DNA of 58,249 nt. It comes from Rhodoferax sp. (GTDB taxonomy: Bacteria > Pseudomonadota > Gammaproteobacteria > Burkholderiales > Burkholderiaceae_C). Of the stretch, positions 16,300 through 26,200 are shown in pieces. The notes below the pieces were generated by a model. It was not told the DNA's origin and did no database searches. It saw nothing but the letters and a program-made list of their open reading frames with translations. Both the position numbers and the translations under genes were made by a program. Position 1 is the first letter of the stretch. Each line of letters starts with the position of its first letter. Location of the stretch: contig NZ_JAQTWM010000013.1 in assembly GCF_028689305.1 (NCBI RefSeq), forward strand, positions 1 to 58,249, read 5' to 3'.

Positions 16300-17313
16300 A
16301 TGACACTCCCACTGCCCCACCAATGGCAACTCACTGCTTTTGGACCAGAAAACTTGCGCTACGTTCCAGCCACACTGCCCCCGTTGGCACCCCATCAGGT
16401 TCTGGTTCGGGTGGAGGCGGTGGCGCTCAATTACCGCGACCTGATGCTGATTGAAAACCACTACGGCATGGCACCCATGCCGCCATTCACTCCAGGCTCG
16501 GACATGGCAGGCACGGTGCTCGAAGTGGGTTCCGCGGTCACACGCTGGCGTGGCGGCGAGCGCGTGATCAGCACCTTTGTAGCGGGCTGGCTGGACGGTG
16601 TTGCCCCCCCCGATACCGTGTCACTGGGCGGCCGCGGTCCCGGCATGCTGGCCACACATGTGGTCATGGACGCGCATTGGCTGGTGGCCGCACCGAGCAC
16701 ACTCACGGCTGCGGCAGCCAGCACCTTGCCGTGCGCGGCGCTGACCGCCTGGACCGGGTTGGTGGAAAACGGTCGGCTGCACGCCGGCCAGACCGTTCTC
16801 ATCCATGGCACCGGCGGCGTTGCGTTGTTCGGGCTGCAAATTGCCCGCCTGCACGGCGCACGGGTGATTGTGATCTCTGGCGACGCCGACAAGCGCGCTC
16901 AAGCCCTGGCGCTGGGTGCCAACCATGTGCTGGACCGCGCCAGCGACTGGCCCGCCACCGTGCTGACCCTGACCCAGGGACGCGGCGCGGACCTGGTGCT
17001 GGAGACGGTGGGTGGTGTCAACCTGGGGCGTTCACTGCAGGCGCTGGCCATGGGCGGACATGTGGCGTTCATTGGGGTGCTCGACGGTAGCGAACTCGCA
17101 GGCTCCGGCTTCGACCTGATACACAAACGCGCCGTGATACAGAGTGTGAACGTGGGCCACCGCCGCGCGCTGGAAGCCTTGGTGCAGGCAGTGGACGCCA
17201 ATACCCTGCAACCGGTGATTGCCGCCGAATATCCGGCGAATGATCTGCCTGCCGCATTCGAACACCTGGCACGCGGCGCGTTTGGCAAGGTGGTACTCAC
17301 CTTCACACACTGA
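16300..17313 (+). CDS. MDR-family zinc-independent alcohol dehydrogenase / quinone oxidoreductase-like
   Basis: 337 aa. The N-terminal GroES-like domain (VLVRVEAVALNYRDLMLIE, 'FTPGSDMAGTV') is followed by the NAD(P) Rossmann domain with 'TVLIHGTGGVALFGLQIA'. The catalytic zinc ligands of true alcohol dehydrogenases are missing (NYRD where a Cys would stand), as in quinone oxidoreductases and related NAD(P)H-dependent enzymes. The ribosome binding site AAGGA sits before the ATG at 16300. It is divergent from a LysR gene that probably controls it. Confidence 0.87.
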   Translation: MTLPLPHQWQLTAFGPENLRYVPATLPPLAPHQVLVRVEAVALNYRDLMLIENHYGMAPMPPFTPGSDMAGTVLEVGSAVTRWRGGERVISTFVAGWLDGVAPPDTVSLGGRGPGMLATHVVMDAHWLVAAPSTLTAAAASTLPCAALTAWTGLVENGRLHAGQTVLIHGTGGVALFGLQIARLHGARVIVISGDADKRAQALALGANHVLDRASDWPATVLTLTQGRGADLVLETVGGVNLGRSLQALAMGGHVAFIGVLDGSELAGSGFDLIHKRAVIQSVNVGHRRALEALVQAVDANTLQPVIAAEYPANDLPAAFEHLARGAFGKVVLTFTH

Positions 17314-17343
17314 TGGCTGGTGTCTGCGCTGGCCATCCTGGCG

Positions 17344-17405
17344 GAGTCTGGCCATGGATGCCGTGTATTTATTGTCTATAAAACTACTATTTTTATAGCA
17401 ATCAG
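17344..17405 (-). repeat. Interspersed repeat, diverged copy 8
   Basis: On the minus strand it starts ATTGCTATAAAAATAGTAG, the usual stem, but the GGGCTAGAGGCC end is poorly kept (CACGGCATCCATGGCCAG). It lies between two convergent genes and overlaps the VOC gene's stop. Confidence 0.4.
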
Positions 17406-17785
17406 ACCTCCATGGGTGTGCAGATTTCCACCAGAAAACCGTCCAGGTCCGCCACATAGGCCACGGTCTGGCCCCAGGGCATCTGCTCGGGCGGTTGCAT
17501 CAGCGGCGCGCCGGCTGCCACAGCGCGGGTCACGGCAGCCGCCACGTCGTCGGTGGTGAAGGCGATCTCGAAACTCGGGGCTTTGGCGTCGGCAGGCTTG
17601 GGGTTCTTCTGCAACTGCGCCATCAACTGGCGCGAGGAGAACGCCAAGGTGGTGCTGCCGGTGTCGAGCTCGCCAAAATCACCGCTGTCGTGCAGGAATT
17701 TGACCGTCAGGCCAAAGGCCTGGGCATAAAAGTCCAGGCTGCGCCGGACATCGTCAACATACAAAATGGTGTAGCCGAGTTTCAT
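17402..17785 (-). CDS. VOC (glyoxalase/bleomycin-resistance fold) protein
   Basis: 127 aa. It begins MKLGYTILYVDDVRRSLDFY, the first beta-alpha-beta unit of the vicinal-oxygen-chelate fold. The second module has 'FEIAFTTDDVAAAVTRAVAA' and ends with 'AYVADLDGFLVEICTP', which holds the usual metal-ligand Glu. AAGGA seven bases before the ATG at 17785 fixes the start; longer in-frame starts have none. The substrate is unknown; relatives bind or modify small electrophiles and antibiotics. Confidence 0.87.
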   Translation of the reverse strand: MKLGYTILYVDDVRRSLDFYAQAFGLTVKFLHDSGDFGELDTGSTTLAFSSRQLMAQLQKNPKPADAKAPSFEIAFTTDDVAAAVTRAVAAGAPLMQPPEQMPWGQTVAYVADLDGFLVEICTPMEV

Positions 17786-18089
17786 GGAAGGCTCCTTGGT
17801 TTCAGACAGATCAGGCTGCCAGGATAAGGCGAACGCGCCCCTTTGTCTTGAATAAAACCGACCAACCGGTGGTCGCTGCCGGCCCCGGGTCACGAGGCAT
17901 CCAACAGGTCATCAGCCCGCATAAAGGTTCATTATCTAACTATTCATTAGATAGCAAAACGGCCCCAGACAGGTAATGATCAAAAATCGCCAGCACGGGT
18001 TTTCAATGGCAGAATGGTGCCGCTGTGCGCCCCTGTGGAGAGTGCCAATTCCCTCGGGGGCCATCATCCAACACGGGAGTGACATCACC
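17786..18089. other. 304-bp intergenic region between divergent genes
   Basis: I find no gene here. It contains two dyads: ACCAACCGGTGGT near 17860, of a type often bound by TetR-like regulators, and TATCTAA (17933-17939) mirrored by TTAGATA (17947-17953). Promoters for both the VOC gene and the DUF4139 gene must lie within it, but I cannot place them with confidence. Confidence 0.4.
17933..17953. promoter_or_regulatory. Inverted repeat, possible operator
   Basis: Perfect 7-bp arms TATCTAA and TTAGATA with a 7-nt spacer in an AT-rich patch, about 140 bp ahead of the DUF4139 gene. A regulator site is plausible; no regulator gene adjoins it. Confidence 0.3.
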
Positions 18090-19745
18090 ATGAAAACCAA
18101 TTTTGCTTTTAACCTGGTGGACTGGCGTGGCCCGCATCAGGCTGCCGCGCGCAAGCTGCCCCTGACCACAGCGCTACTGTGCGGCGTGTTGTGCGGCCTG
18201 CCCAGCTGGGCCCAGCCAGCGGGCGCATCCGAGTCGCGCATTGCCCAGGTCACGCTCTACCCTGGCAGCGCCACCGTCGAGCGGGTGGCCAAAGTGGCGG
18301 CGGGTACCCGGAAGTTCACCTTCACCTGCCTGCCCGCCGGCCTGGATGTACCCAGCCTGAGCGTGACCGCCGACCCCTCGGTTCGCCTGGGCGAGCTCGC
18401 CACCCTGAATGAAGAGCGCGAGGCCAACCCGGCCTGCGCCGGCACGATGCTCGATGCCCGCATTCGCGAGCTGGAAGACAAAAAAGCCCTGCTGGCCGCC
18501 GAGACCGACGCCCTCACCCTGGTCACGGGTTACCTCAAGGGTCTGAGCCCGACCGACGACACGGCCAGTGGCGCCCGCGTCGGCACCGACCCGAAAAACC
18601 TGGCCGCCGTGAGTGATGTGCTGCGCCGCACCGGGCAAGACGCCCTGACGCGCCAGCACCAGCTCAAGCGCCAGCAGGAAGAGCTGGATCGCACCCTCAA
18701 ACCGCTGCTGGCCGAACGCAGCCGGGTGCTGGCTGGCCGGACCAGGGTGGTGTCGGTCAGCGTCACGCTGGACGCCCCGCGCGAGGCCGAGCTGCGGCTG
18801 AGCTACCAGATCAACGGCCCCGGCTGGGCGCCCAGCTACCGTGCCCTGCTCGACAGCCGCAACAACACCCTCAAACTGGAGCGCCAGGCACAGGTGGCGC
18901 AAACCACGGGGGAAGACTGGCTGGGGGTGCCGATGCGCCTGTCCACCGGGCAGCCGCGCCGTGGCACCACCGGGCCACAGCCCTACCCCTGGCGCATTGG
19001 CATTGCCGAGCCGCAGCCGGTGGCGCTGGCCAAGATGCAGGCCCGGCCTGCCGCCGCCCCGGCACCGATGCGCAAGCTCGAAGCCCAGGACGGCGCAGCC
19101 CAGGCGCCGTCGTTTGACGTGAGTGTCTTCAACAGCACCTTTGCCACCGAATTTGCGGTGCCGCAGCGCATTGACGTGCCGTCCAGCGGCCAGCGCGTCA
19201 CCTTGGCACTGGGGGCGCAGGAGGCCGCCGTGACCCTGCTGACGCGTACCAGCCCGTTGCAGGACGCCAGCGCCTGGCTGGTGGCCGAACTGCCCCAGCC
19301 CGACGGGGTGTGGCCCAGCGGCGCCCTGCAGCTGTACCGCGACGGTGCCTATGTCGGGGCCGACACTCTGCGCAGCGCCACCAAGGGCACCCTGGCACTG
19401 TCGTTTGGCCGTGACGAACTGGTTTCGGTGCGGGTCGAGCCACAGAAGGACATGCGCGGCAGCACCGGCTTTGTCGGTACCCGCGCCGAACGCACGGTGG
19501 AGCGCGCCTATACCGTGGAAAACCGCCACCACACCCCGATCAACCTGCAGGTGCTGGAAGCCTCACCGGTGTCCATCGACGAGAAGGTCACGGTGGACAA
19601 CAAGTTCGCGCCCCCACCTGAAACCGCCCTCTGGAACGAACAGCCCGGCGTGGTGCAGTGGCGTACCCGGCTGGACGCCGGCAAGACGGCACGCTTCACG
19701 GCCCATTACGCCATCAGCTACCCCAAGGACGCCCAGCTTCAGTAA
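18090..19745 (+). CDS. DUF4139 domain protein (mucoidy inhibitor MuiA-like)
   Basis: 551 aa. The start at 18090 is preceded by GGAG at nine bases. The N-terminus has a cleavable signal (LPLTTALLCGVLCGLPSWAQ), so the protein is exported. A short DUF4140-like segment (RIAQVTLYPGSATVERVAKV) is followed by a coiled coil (ARIRELEDKKALLAAETDAL; HQLKRQQEELDRTL) and then the large beta-rich DUF4139 domain from about residue 225 (LRLSYQINGPGWAPSYRALL) to the end (ARFTAHYAISYP). The family name comes from a suppressor of mucoidy; its biochemical role is unknown. It stands alone between oppositely oriented genes. Confidence 0.85.
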   Translation: MKTNFAFNLVDWRGPHQAAARKLPLTTALLCGVLCGLPSWAQPAGASESRIAQVTLYPGSATVERVAKVAAGTRKFTFTCLPAGLDVPSLSVTADPSVRLGELATLNEEREANPACAGTMLDARIRELEDKKALLAAETDALTLVTGYLKGLSPTDDTASGARVGTDPKNLAAVSDVLRRTGQDALTRQHQLKRQQEELDRTLKPLLAERSRVLAGRTRVVSVSVTLDAPREAELRLSYQINGPGWAPSYRALLDSRNNTLKLERQAQVAQTTGEDWLGVPMRLSTGQPRRGTTGPQPYPWRIGIAEPQPVALAKMQARPAAAPAPMRKLEAQDGAAQAPSFDVSVFNSTFATEFAVPQRIDVPSSGQRVTLALGAQEAAVTLLTRTSPLQDASAWLVAELPQPDGVWPSGALQLYRDGAYVGADTLRSATKGTLALSFGRDELVSVRVEPQKDMRGSTGFVGTRAERTVERAYTVENRHHTPINLQVLEASPVSIDEKVTVDNKFAPPPETALWNEQPGVVQWRTRLDAGKTARFTAHYAISYPKDAQLQ

Positions 19746-19754
19746 GACCGTCGT

Positions 19755-20063
19755 TCACGGGCCATCAGCCGGCTGAATCTGGCCGTCATTCCGAGGCGGC
19801 GTCAGACCGGCTTGACCCCGGGGTGCCACCAGCACAAAACGCTGCACCATGCCCTCGGGGGTGGCCACCTGGTCCTGAAACTCGGCCATTGGCCGCATCC
19901 AGGTGATGTCCTGGCTGTCACCCTGCATTGGTTTGTAAAGCACCCCGGGCTTCAGGGTGGCTTCAATCAGGCAGGTGCCCACCACGGTGTAGAGCCCACC
20001 CTTGTAATGCCGCAGTTGGGTTCCGGGCGTGAACTGGTGGACATTGGGAGCGCGAAAGGGCAT
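19755..20063 (-). CDS. DUF1653 family protein
   Basis: 102 aa. 'FTPGTQLRHYKGGLYTVVGT' near the front and 'VLYKPMQGDSQDITWMRPMAEF' in the middle are the DUF1653 pattern (HYKG-x-x-Y, then W-x-R-P-x-x-x-F). It is a small beta-rich domain of unknown function. The C-terminal 25 residues are likely disordered. It follows the TfoX-like gene by six bases on the same strand, so the two form a small operon. Confidence 0.82.
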   Translation of the reverse strand: MPFRAPNVHQFTPGTQLRHYKGGLYTVVGTCLIEATLKPGVLYKPMQGDSQDITWMRPMAEFQDQVATPEGMVQRFVLVAPRGQAGLTPPRNDGQIQPADGP

Positions 20064-20069
20064 GGGAGA

Positions 20070-20438
20070 TCACCTTTTTTTGGAACGTTTGGGCTGCCGC
20101 GCGGCCAGTGCGGCCTCCAGCGCCAAACGCGCCCACGGCGCCATCTCGGGCGGCGACTCCATGGCTTCGTCAGGCGCGCTGTAGTAGTTCATGCTCTTGG
20201 GTTGCCCCTTGACCAGGTAGGTAAAACGCTCACAGCCTGCGGCCTCGAACCGGGCCCGGGTCTCGGGGCTGGCCTTGAGCCAGAGCCGCTCGCCACCACC
20301 CAGGTCGGCCAGCAGGGCCAGTGTCAGCCCATCGGTGCTGATGCCATAACCGCCAAACATCCGGCGTGCCACACACGGCCCGACCGTGGACAACAGTTCA
20401 CAGCAGTATTGGGCAAATTCGTTGGCATGGGTGCTCAT
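20070..20438 (-). CDS. TfoX N-terminal domain protein
   Basis: 122 aa. '[20 protein letters not shown]' is the hallmark of the TfoX N-terminal domain, followed by '[17 protein letters not shown]' and 'YYSAPDEAM'. Only this domain is present; the C-terminal TfoX domain of competence regulators is absent and is replaced by a basic tail (RQPKRSKKR). Single-domain members are common and their role is unknown, so this should not be read as evidence of competence. Confidence 0.85.
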   Translation of the reverse strand: MSTHANEFAQYCCELLSTVGPCVARRMFGGYGISTDGLTLALLADLGGGERLWLKASPETRARFEAAGCERFTYLVKGQPKSMNYYSAPDEAMESPPEMAPWARLALEAALAARQPKRSKKR

Positions 20439-20524
20439 GGCAAAAGTTTAACCGTCTGAACCCGGTATCCGGGTGCAAAATCAGGCACTTGCTCATTGGT
20501 CTGTTGACCCCGCCGAGATCACCC

Positions 20525-21529
20525 ATGCCTTCACTTCAAAACCTTGCCCTGTCCATGCTGGACCTGGTGGCCGTGCGCGAGGGCGGCAGCGTCGCCGACG
20601 CGCTGGCCATTGCGCTGCGCACTGCCCAACACGCCGAAGCTCTGGGCTTCAGACGCTACTGGCTGGCCGAACACCACAATATGGAGGGTATTGCCAGTTC
20701 GGCCACCGCCGTGCTGGTGGGACACATCGCTGCGGGCACGCAGCATCTTCGCGTTGGCGCCGGCGGCATCATGCTGCCCAACCACGCCCCGCTGGTGGTG
20801 GCCGAGGCGTTTGGCACGCTGGCCGAGCTGTACCCCGGGCGCATTGACCTGGGCCTGGGGCGCGCGCCCGGCACCGACCGTCTCACCATGCACGCCCTGC
20901 GCCGTGACCGCCTGGCCGAAACCGAACACGACTTCCCGCGTGACGTGGCGGAACTGCAAACCCTGCTGGGGCCGATACAGCCCGGGCAGCAGATCGTGGC
21001 CATGCCGGGCGCGGGCACCCAGGTGCCGATCTGGCTGCTCGGCTCCAGCCTGTATTCGGCCCAGCTGGCGGCTGAACGCGGTCTGCCCTACGCCTTTGCC
21101 TCCCACTTTGCCCCTCGGCTGCTGCACCCGGCCGTGGACATGTACCGCGCCCGGTTTCGCCCCTCCGACGTCCTGGCCAAGCCCTACGTCATGATCGGTG
21201 TGCCACTGATTGCCGCCGCCAGCGACGACGAAGCCGAACTGCTGGCCAGCAGCACGTATCAGCGCGTCCACGGTATCCTGAGCGGGCACCGCTCCCGCCT
21301 GCAGCCGCCGGCGCCGCATTTCATGGACCAACTGCTGCCACAGCAGCGCGCCGCCATTGGCGACTTCCTCGGTGCGGCTGTCATTGGCGGCCCGGACAAG
21401 GTGCGCCGGGGCCTGAACGCGCTGCTGCAGGACAGCCAGGCCGACGAATTCATGCTGGTGTGTGACATCTATGACCCGGCGCTGCGCCTGCGTTCGCTGG
21501 ACATCGCGGCAGCGGCTTGTGCCGCCTGA
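20525..21529 (+). CDS. LLM class flavin-dependent oxidoreductase (luciferase-like)
   Basis: 334 aa. A bacterial luciferase-like TIM barrel: '[18 protein letters not shown]' at the N-terminus, '[20 protein letters not shown]', '[20 protein letters not shown]' and '[14 protein letters not shown]'. These blocks match the MsnO8/YhbW subgroup of FMNH2-dependent monooxygenases. It probably oxidises a small substrate in the cytoplasm. No flavin reductase lies beside it. The start [10 protein letters not shown] at 20525 was chosen because the upstream in-frame extension is antisense to the TfoX-like gene. Confidence 0.9.
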   Translation: MPSLQNLALSMLDLVAVREGGSVADALAIALRTAQHAEALGFRRYWLAEHHNMEGIASSATAVLVGHIAAGTQHLRVGAGGIMLPNHAPLVVAEAFGTLAELYPGRIDLGLGRAPGTDRLTMHALRRDRLAETEHDFPRDVAELQTLLGPIQPGQQIVAMPGAGTQVPIWLLGSSLYSAQLAAERGLPYAFASHFAPRLLHPAVDMYRARFRPSDVLAKPYVMIGVPLIAAASDDEAELLASSTYQRVHGILSGHRSRLQPPAPHFMDQLLPQQRAAIGDFLGAAVIGGPDKVRRGLNALLQDSQADEFMLVCDIYDPALRLRSLDIAAAACAA

Positions 21530-21558
21530 TCGGCACGTTTTGTGCTTGCTTTTGATAC

Positions 21559-22173
21559 ATGTCCACCAGCACACTCACCACCGCACCCCATACCGCGTTT
21601 GAAGACACCCAGGCGGTTTTCACCGGCACGCTGTTTGTCTCGCTGGCCCTGATTCTTTTCAACCAGTCCGGCCTGATCACGGGCGGCACCGCAGGGGTGG
21701 CGTTTGTGCTGCACCACCTCACCGGCATCAGCTTTGGCAAGCTGTTTTTTGCCGTGAATCTGCCGTTTTACGGCTTTGCCTGGCGCCGCATGGGGCGGGA
21801 ATTCACCCTCAAGACACTCGCCGCCGTGAGCTTGTTGACCTTGATGACCGAGTGGTCGCCAGCGCTGTTTGCCATTGAACGCCTGCACCCGGCTTATGCC
21901 GCCATGCTTGGCGGTTTGTTGCTGGGCGCCGGCTGCCTGTTCTTGGCCCGGCACCGCGCCAGTCTCGGGGGCGCCACCGTGGTTTCACTGTATCTGCAGC
22001 AAACCCGCGGCTGGCGCGCCGGCAAGGTGCAGGTGGTGATCGATGTCACGGTGCTGGCCCTGGCCACCCTGCTGCTGCCGCTGCCGCAGGCCTTGTACTC
22101 CGTGCTGGGGGCGCTGGTGATGAGCCTGTTTCTGGCCATCAACCACCGGCCAGGACGCTACACCGGCAGCTGA
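21559..22173 (+). CDS. YitT family membrane protein
   Basis: 204 aa with five to six hydrophobic helices. The YitT/DUF161 signature is visible in 'LFNQSGLITGGTAGVAFVLH', 'ISFGKLFFAVNLPFYGFAWR' and 'AMLGGLLLGAGCLFLARHRA'. The family's C-terminal cytoplasmic DUF2179 domain is absent, giving a short version that is frequent in Proteobacteria. Transport function is suspected but unproven. It lies 29 bp behind the luciferase-like gene, so the two may be cotranscribed. Confidence 0.82.
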   Translation: MSTSTLTTAPHTAFEDTQAVFTGTLFVSLALILFNQSGLITGGTAGVAFVLHHLTGISFGKLFFAVNLPFYGFAWRRMGREFTLKTLAAVSLLTLMTEWSPALFAIERLHPAYAAMLGGLLLGAGCLFLARHRASLGGATVVSLYLQQTRGWRAGKVQVVIDVTVLALATLLLPLPQALYSVLGALVMSLFLAINHRPGRYTGS

Positions 22174-22192
22174 TCCTGACCCGGTTTGCAAG

Positions 22193-22252
22193 CAAAATAG
22201 GGCTCCAGCCCGGATATAGCATACTTATACAGCTATCATATTAATAGCAAAT
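22193..22252 (-). repeat. Interspersed repeat, copy 9
   Basis: On the minus strand: TTGCTATTAATATGATAGC stem, spacer, then GCTATATCCGGGCTGGAGCC and CTATTTT. A good copy, immediately upstream of direct repeat DR1. Confidence 0.7.
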
Positions 22253-22264
22253 AGCCCAACCAAG

Positions 22265-22334
22265 TTACCCCAAGCTACTGTGGGCAGTGTTGTGGATAAG
22301 CGTGTTCACAAGCCGCCAAACCCGCGCCAGCATT
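22265..22334 (+). repeat. 70-bp direct repeat DR1 with DnaA box
   Basis: Matches 23155-23224 at 67 of 70 positions; 22289-22331 is identical for 43 bases. It contains TGTGGATAA (22291-22299), the complement of the perfect DnaA box TTATCCACA, next to CACTGTGGGCAG-like sequence. It lies about 80 bp before the start of the 4Fe-4S gene. Confidence 0.8.
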
Positions 22335-22413
22335 GGTTTTGCCCGGACTGCCTGATTTTTAGGCACCTCCTCTGCCCGTAAACTCGCAGGCACTGTTCTC
22401 AAACCACACCCCC

Positions 22414-23142
22414 ATGTCCACCACCTTGCCATTTGCCGACTTCCTCAACCAGGCCGGGCTAAACCGCCAGCATGTGTTCGATCTGGCCGCCCTGCCGCCA
22501 GACCTGGTCGCCCCGCTGGAACCCACACCGCACGAACGCCAGTTGATCCTGTTTGGCCACGCGGGCCGGCGTCTGTGGGAATGTGTGCAGGCCGAAGGCA
22601 TTCACAGCGCCCACCCGATTGACGACTACAGTGTGCGCACCGTCCAGGCCTGGCTGGCCCAGGCGCTGCCGCAGGCGCGGGCCAGGGTGTTATTTCCTGG
22701 CGCCGGACGCATTGGTCTGCAGCGGCTGGGCGCCATCGCTGGCTGGCATCGCGCTGCCCCCTTCATGGTCGGCATCGACTCGGTATGGGGCAGCTGGTTT
22801 GCCTACCGCTGCGCGATCCTGACCGACACAACGCTGCCCGCATCGGCCCCGGTAGACAACGGTTACCCCTGCGACAGCTGTGTGGATAAACCCTGCATCA
22901 GCGCCTGCCCAGCGGGTGCCCTGGCCAGCGGCAAGTTTGATTTGCCAGCCTGCAACGCCGGCCGGCTGGCCGAAGGCTCCACCTGCGCTCTGGGCTGCCT
23001 GGCGCGGCGCGCCTGCCCGGTCGGTGCGCAACACCGCTACGAAGACAACCAGATCCGCCACAGCGCCGCCGGCTCACTGGCAGCCATCCGCCATTATTCA
23101 GCCACCGGTCAGGCCCCGGGTCAGGCGACCCGCACCGCCTAA
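22414..23142 (+). CDS. 4Fe-4S ferredoxin-type iron-sulfur protein (QueG-like C-terminal region)
   Basis: 242 aa. The C-terminal part has the cluster motif 'CDSCVDKPCISACPAGAL' (C-x2-C-x3-C-x3-C-P) and a second set 'STCALGCLARRACPVG', together suggesting two clusters. The first half ('HERQLILFGHAGRRLWECV', 'VLFPGAGRIGLQRLGAIAGW') resembles the lead-in seen in epoxyqueuosine reductase relatives, but the cobalamin-binding domain is not present. It is therefore a stand-alone ferredoxin-like protein of unknown partner. The gene is flanked by two near-identical 70-bp direct repeats. Confidence 0.72.
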   Translation: MSTTLPFADFLNQAGLNRQHVFDLAALPPDLVAPLEPTPHERQLILFGHAGRRLWECVQAEGIHSAHPIDDYSVRTVQAWLAQALPQARARVLFPGAGRIGLQRLGAIAGWHRAAPFMVGIDSVWGSWFAYRCAILTDTTLPASAPVDNGYPCDSCVDKPCISACPAGALASGKFDLPACNAGRLAEGSTCALGCLARRACPVGAQHRYEDNQIRHSAAGSLAAIRHYSATGQAPGQATRTA

Positions 23143-23154
23143 GCCCCAAAAAAC

Positions 23155-23224
23155 TTACCCCAAGCCACTGTGGGCAGCGTTGTGGATAAGCGTGTTCACA
23201 AGCCGCCAAACCCGCGCCAGCCTT
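23155..23224 (+). repeat. 70-bp direct repeat DR2 with DnaA box
   Basis: Second copy of DR1, 890 bp downstream, in the gap between the convergent 4Fe-4S and regulator genes. The DnaA-box sequence TGTGGATAA is at 23181-23189. It is not in a promoter position, unlike DR1. Confidence 0.8.
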
Positions 23225-23273
23225 GGCTTTGATCAGATTGCCTTGTTTTTGAGCACGGTTGCGCTGTTGTCGT

Positions 23274-26200
23274 CTACCGCACCACCTCGGACCGACAACG
23301 ACGCCACAAGCACTGCGCGTCCTGATAGTCTGGCGTGTCCAGGCCCTCAGTAAACCAGCAGCTGACGGCCCCCAGCAGCTGTTGGGCCTGCGCCTGCTTG
23401 CCCTGGCTGAGCCACAGCCGCCCCAGGCTGGTGGCCACACGCAGCTCCAGCGATTTCGCCCCCTGCTGCTGGCAAATCGTCAGAGCCTGACCAAAGCAGG
23501 CTTCGGCCGCGGCAACATCAGGCAGCCACTGTCCCAGCAGGCATTCGCCCTGGAGCCGCAGGATCTCGCTTTCCTGAAAACGGTCATCCCTGGCCTGGGC
23601 CACAGCGAGCGCCGTGGTCGCCGTGGAAAGGGCCTCCTGCCACTGGCCCAAACGCATCTGGGCTTCAAGCAATGGCACCAGGAAAAACGCCTCGACCCCG
23701 CCCATCGCGGCACGCACCGTTGCCACACCCGATTGCAGTTGGGCAACCCCGTGGCCTTGCCCCTGCATGGTCACGGCCCAGCCCTGAAACGCGGTCCCCG
23801 TCAGCAACCACAACGGAAAGCCATGCTGGTGGGCCTGAACCATGGTGTCCTCGGCCATTTGCCGTGTGGTGCCGATCTGTCTCAGCCAACGCTGAAGCAC
23901 CATGACGTGAGCGCAGGCATAACACTGGCTGTAGGGGTGATTGACTTCACGCGCCAGAGCCAGTGTCTTTTCACCAACCACCCGTGCCTGGTCAGGAAAC
24001 CCCTGCAGCCATAACACCCAGGTCAACTGAGAGCCGGTGGAGACACAGATGTTTTCGCCCAATTCACGCACCATGATGTCGTGGTGCGCCGTCTGGTACA
24101 GCGCCATGCCTTGCTCCTGATGACGGCGCGCCTGACTCAGGCGACCGGTCCAGAGCAAGCTGTTGCCCATGGCGTAATGTGCCTTTTGCAGGTGCAGCGG
24201 ATCTTGATCCCGCTGCGCCAGTTGCAACAGTTTCTTGGCCAGCTGCAGGGCATGGCCGTGCCCGGCACATGAACTTGCCCCCAGCCACAGGCCCCAGGTG
24301 GCCCTGAACAGTCCGGACCGCTCACCCAGCGCCTCGGCCAGTTGCGTGGCCTGTGTGTACTCGGCGCCGGCCTCCACCGAGCCATAACCCTGGACGGCGA
24401 TCAGGATCGCCCCCAGGCGGGTGCGCGTCGTCAACACCAGTCGATCACGTTCTGCCGAAGGTGGCAGCGCCAACAGAAGTTGCAAACCGGTGTTGAGATG
24501 ATCCAGGGCTTCCAGATGGGCCGAACTCAGCACCGCGCGTTGCCCGGCCTTGAGCCAGTAGTCGACCGCTTGCCGTGTGTCACCGCCTGCAGACAAATGG
24601 CGCGCCAACAATTCAGGCTGGACCGCGATCACGTCCGGGAAATGACTGAGCAGCGTTTGCGCAATACGTTGATGCGAAGCCTGCCGCACCAGCCTGGTTT
24701 GTGATTGATAGGCCGCCTCCTGAATCAAGGCATGCCTGAATTGGCAGGATGCCCCATCCACCCTGACGATCAGCCCCGCCTCCTCCAAGGTGCGCAAGCT
24801 GCGCGCCAGTTCGTTCGGTGCCGTGGCGGCAATGTGCGTCAACACAGCCAGATTGAACTGGCGCCCGATGGTGGCGGCAAGCTGTGCCGTGGTTTTGGCG
24901 TCTCCCAGACTGTCAATACGGCTGGCCAGCAAGTCGTGCAGCGTGGCCGGAATACTGGCCGGATTGCCGGACGAGGCCATTTTGGCCATCTCTTCCACAA
25001 ACAGCGGCACACCATCGGCGCGCCCCACAATGCGGCGCCTGGTGACAACCGGCATGTCGGGCCGAAGGGCAGCCATCATGCGCATCATCTCGTCCACCCC
25101 CAGCGGGGCCAACACCAGGGTGCGCTCCAGCGATGACGGCCACGGTGGATCAAAGTCAGGGCGCGCGGTCAATATCGCCAAAATCGCCTGGGAACCTTTC
25201 TGCTCAATGAACAGTGTCAACCATTCCAGTGTGGACGGGTCCATCCAATGCAGGTCCTCCACGAGGAACAATACCGGTCGTTGCACCGCCAACGCATGAA
25301 CCATCTCCATCAGCATACGGTTGATCTGCTCCTTCTGCTTTGACGGTGAGGAACCAAGCAGGGCGTACCGCTGATCCAGCGGCAGCGAAAAAAGACCTGT
25401 CAACAAGGGCACCGCCGTCGCCACCGAAGCCGGGAACCGGGTTTCAAGGTATGCAACCAGCTTGCCCGAGCGCACCGCAGCCGAATCGCCGGGCACAAAA
25501 TCCAACAGCCGCTCCAGCATCACCAGCAGCGGGTGAAAAGGTGATTGGCTGAATTCCGGAAAACAACGCAACTCGCAAACAACATGCGGCTGGTCTGCCA
25601 GGCGCTGCTTCAGGGTGTGCAACAAGCGGGATTTGCCAATACCGGCCTCACCCTCAAGCAGTACCACGTGGCACGCGCCTTGCGTTGACGCTTGCCACAA
25701 ACCGACCAGTTCCATGATTTCTGCCTTGCGGCCAATCAACGGCGTGAGTTGCGCGGCGGCGTCCAGTCGGGTGCGCACCCCATTTTCCCGGACCACTTCG
25801 AATATGTCCTGCTCGTGTCCACCACCAGGCAGCGTCTGTGCGCCCAGGCTGTGGCAATCGAAATATCCGGCCACCAGGTGGTGGGTGTCCTGACTGATCA
25901 CCACCGGGTGCTGTGCTGGCCTGTGGCTCAACGCCATGGCGATACGGGTTGTTCTGCCGGACGTATCCGGCATGGATGAGTCTCTGCCGGTCATGATCAG
26001 ACCCGTGTGCACACCGGCGCGGATGCCGACACCTGGAGCCGCCTCGCCCGTCAGCGCCAGCGCCGCCAGCACGGCGCGGTGGGCGACCTCTTCATGGGCC
26101 TGCGGATACCCAAAATATGCCAGCAGTCCCCCGCCATGCGCCTGGACAACATGTCCAGAAAACTGCGCCATGATCTCCACACAGCGCGCCTGGGGGGCGC

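Noticed and set aside
20070-20438. Competence regulator TfoX
   Set aside because: Only the N-terminal domain is present. Single-domain relatives have no proven link to competence.
22414-23142. Epoxyqueuosine reductase (queG)
   Set aside because: The two cysteine clusters fit, but the cobalamin-binding N-terminal domain and the HEAT-repeat tail are absent and the protein is too short.
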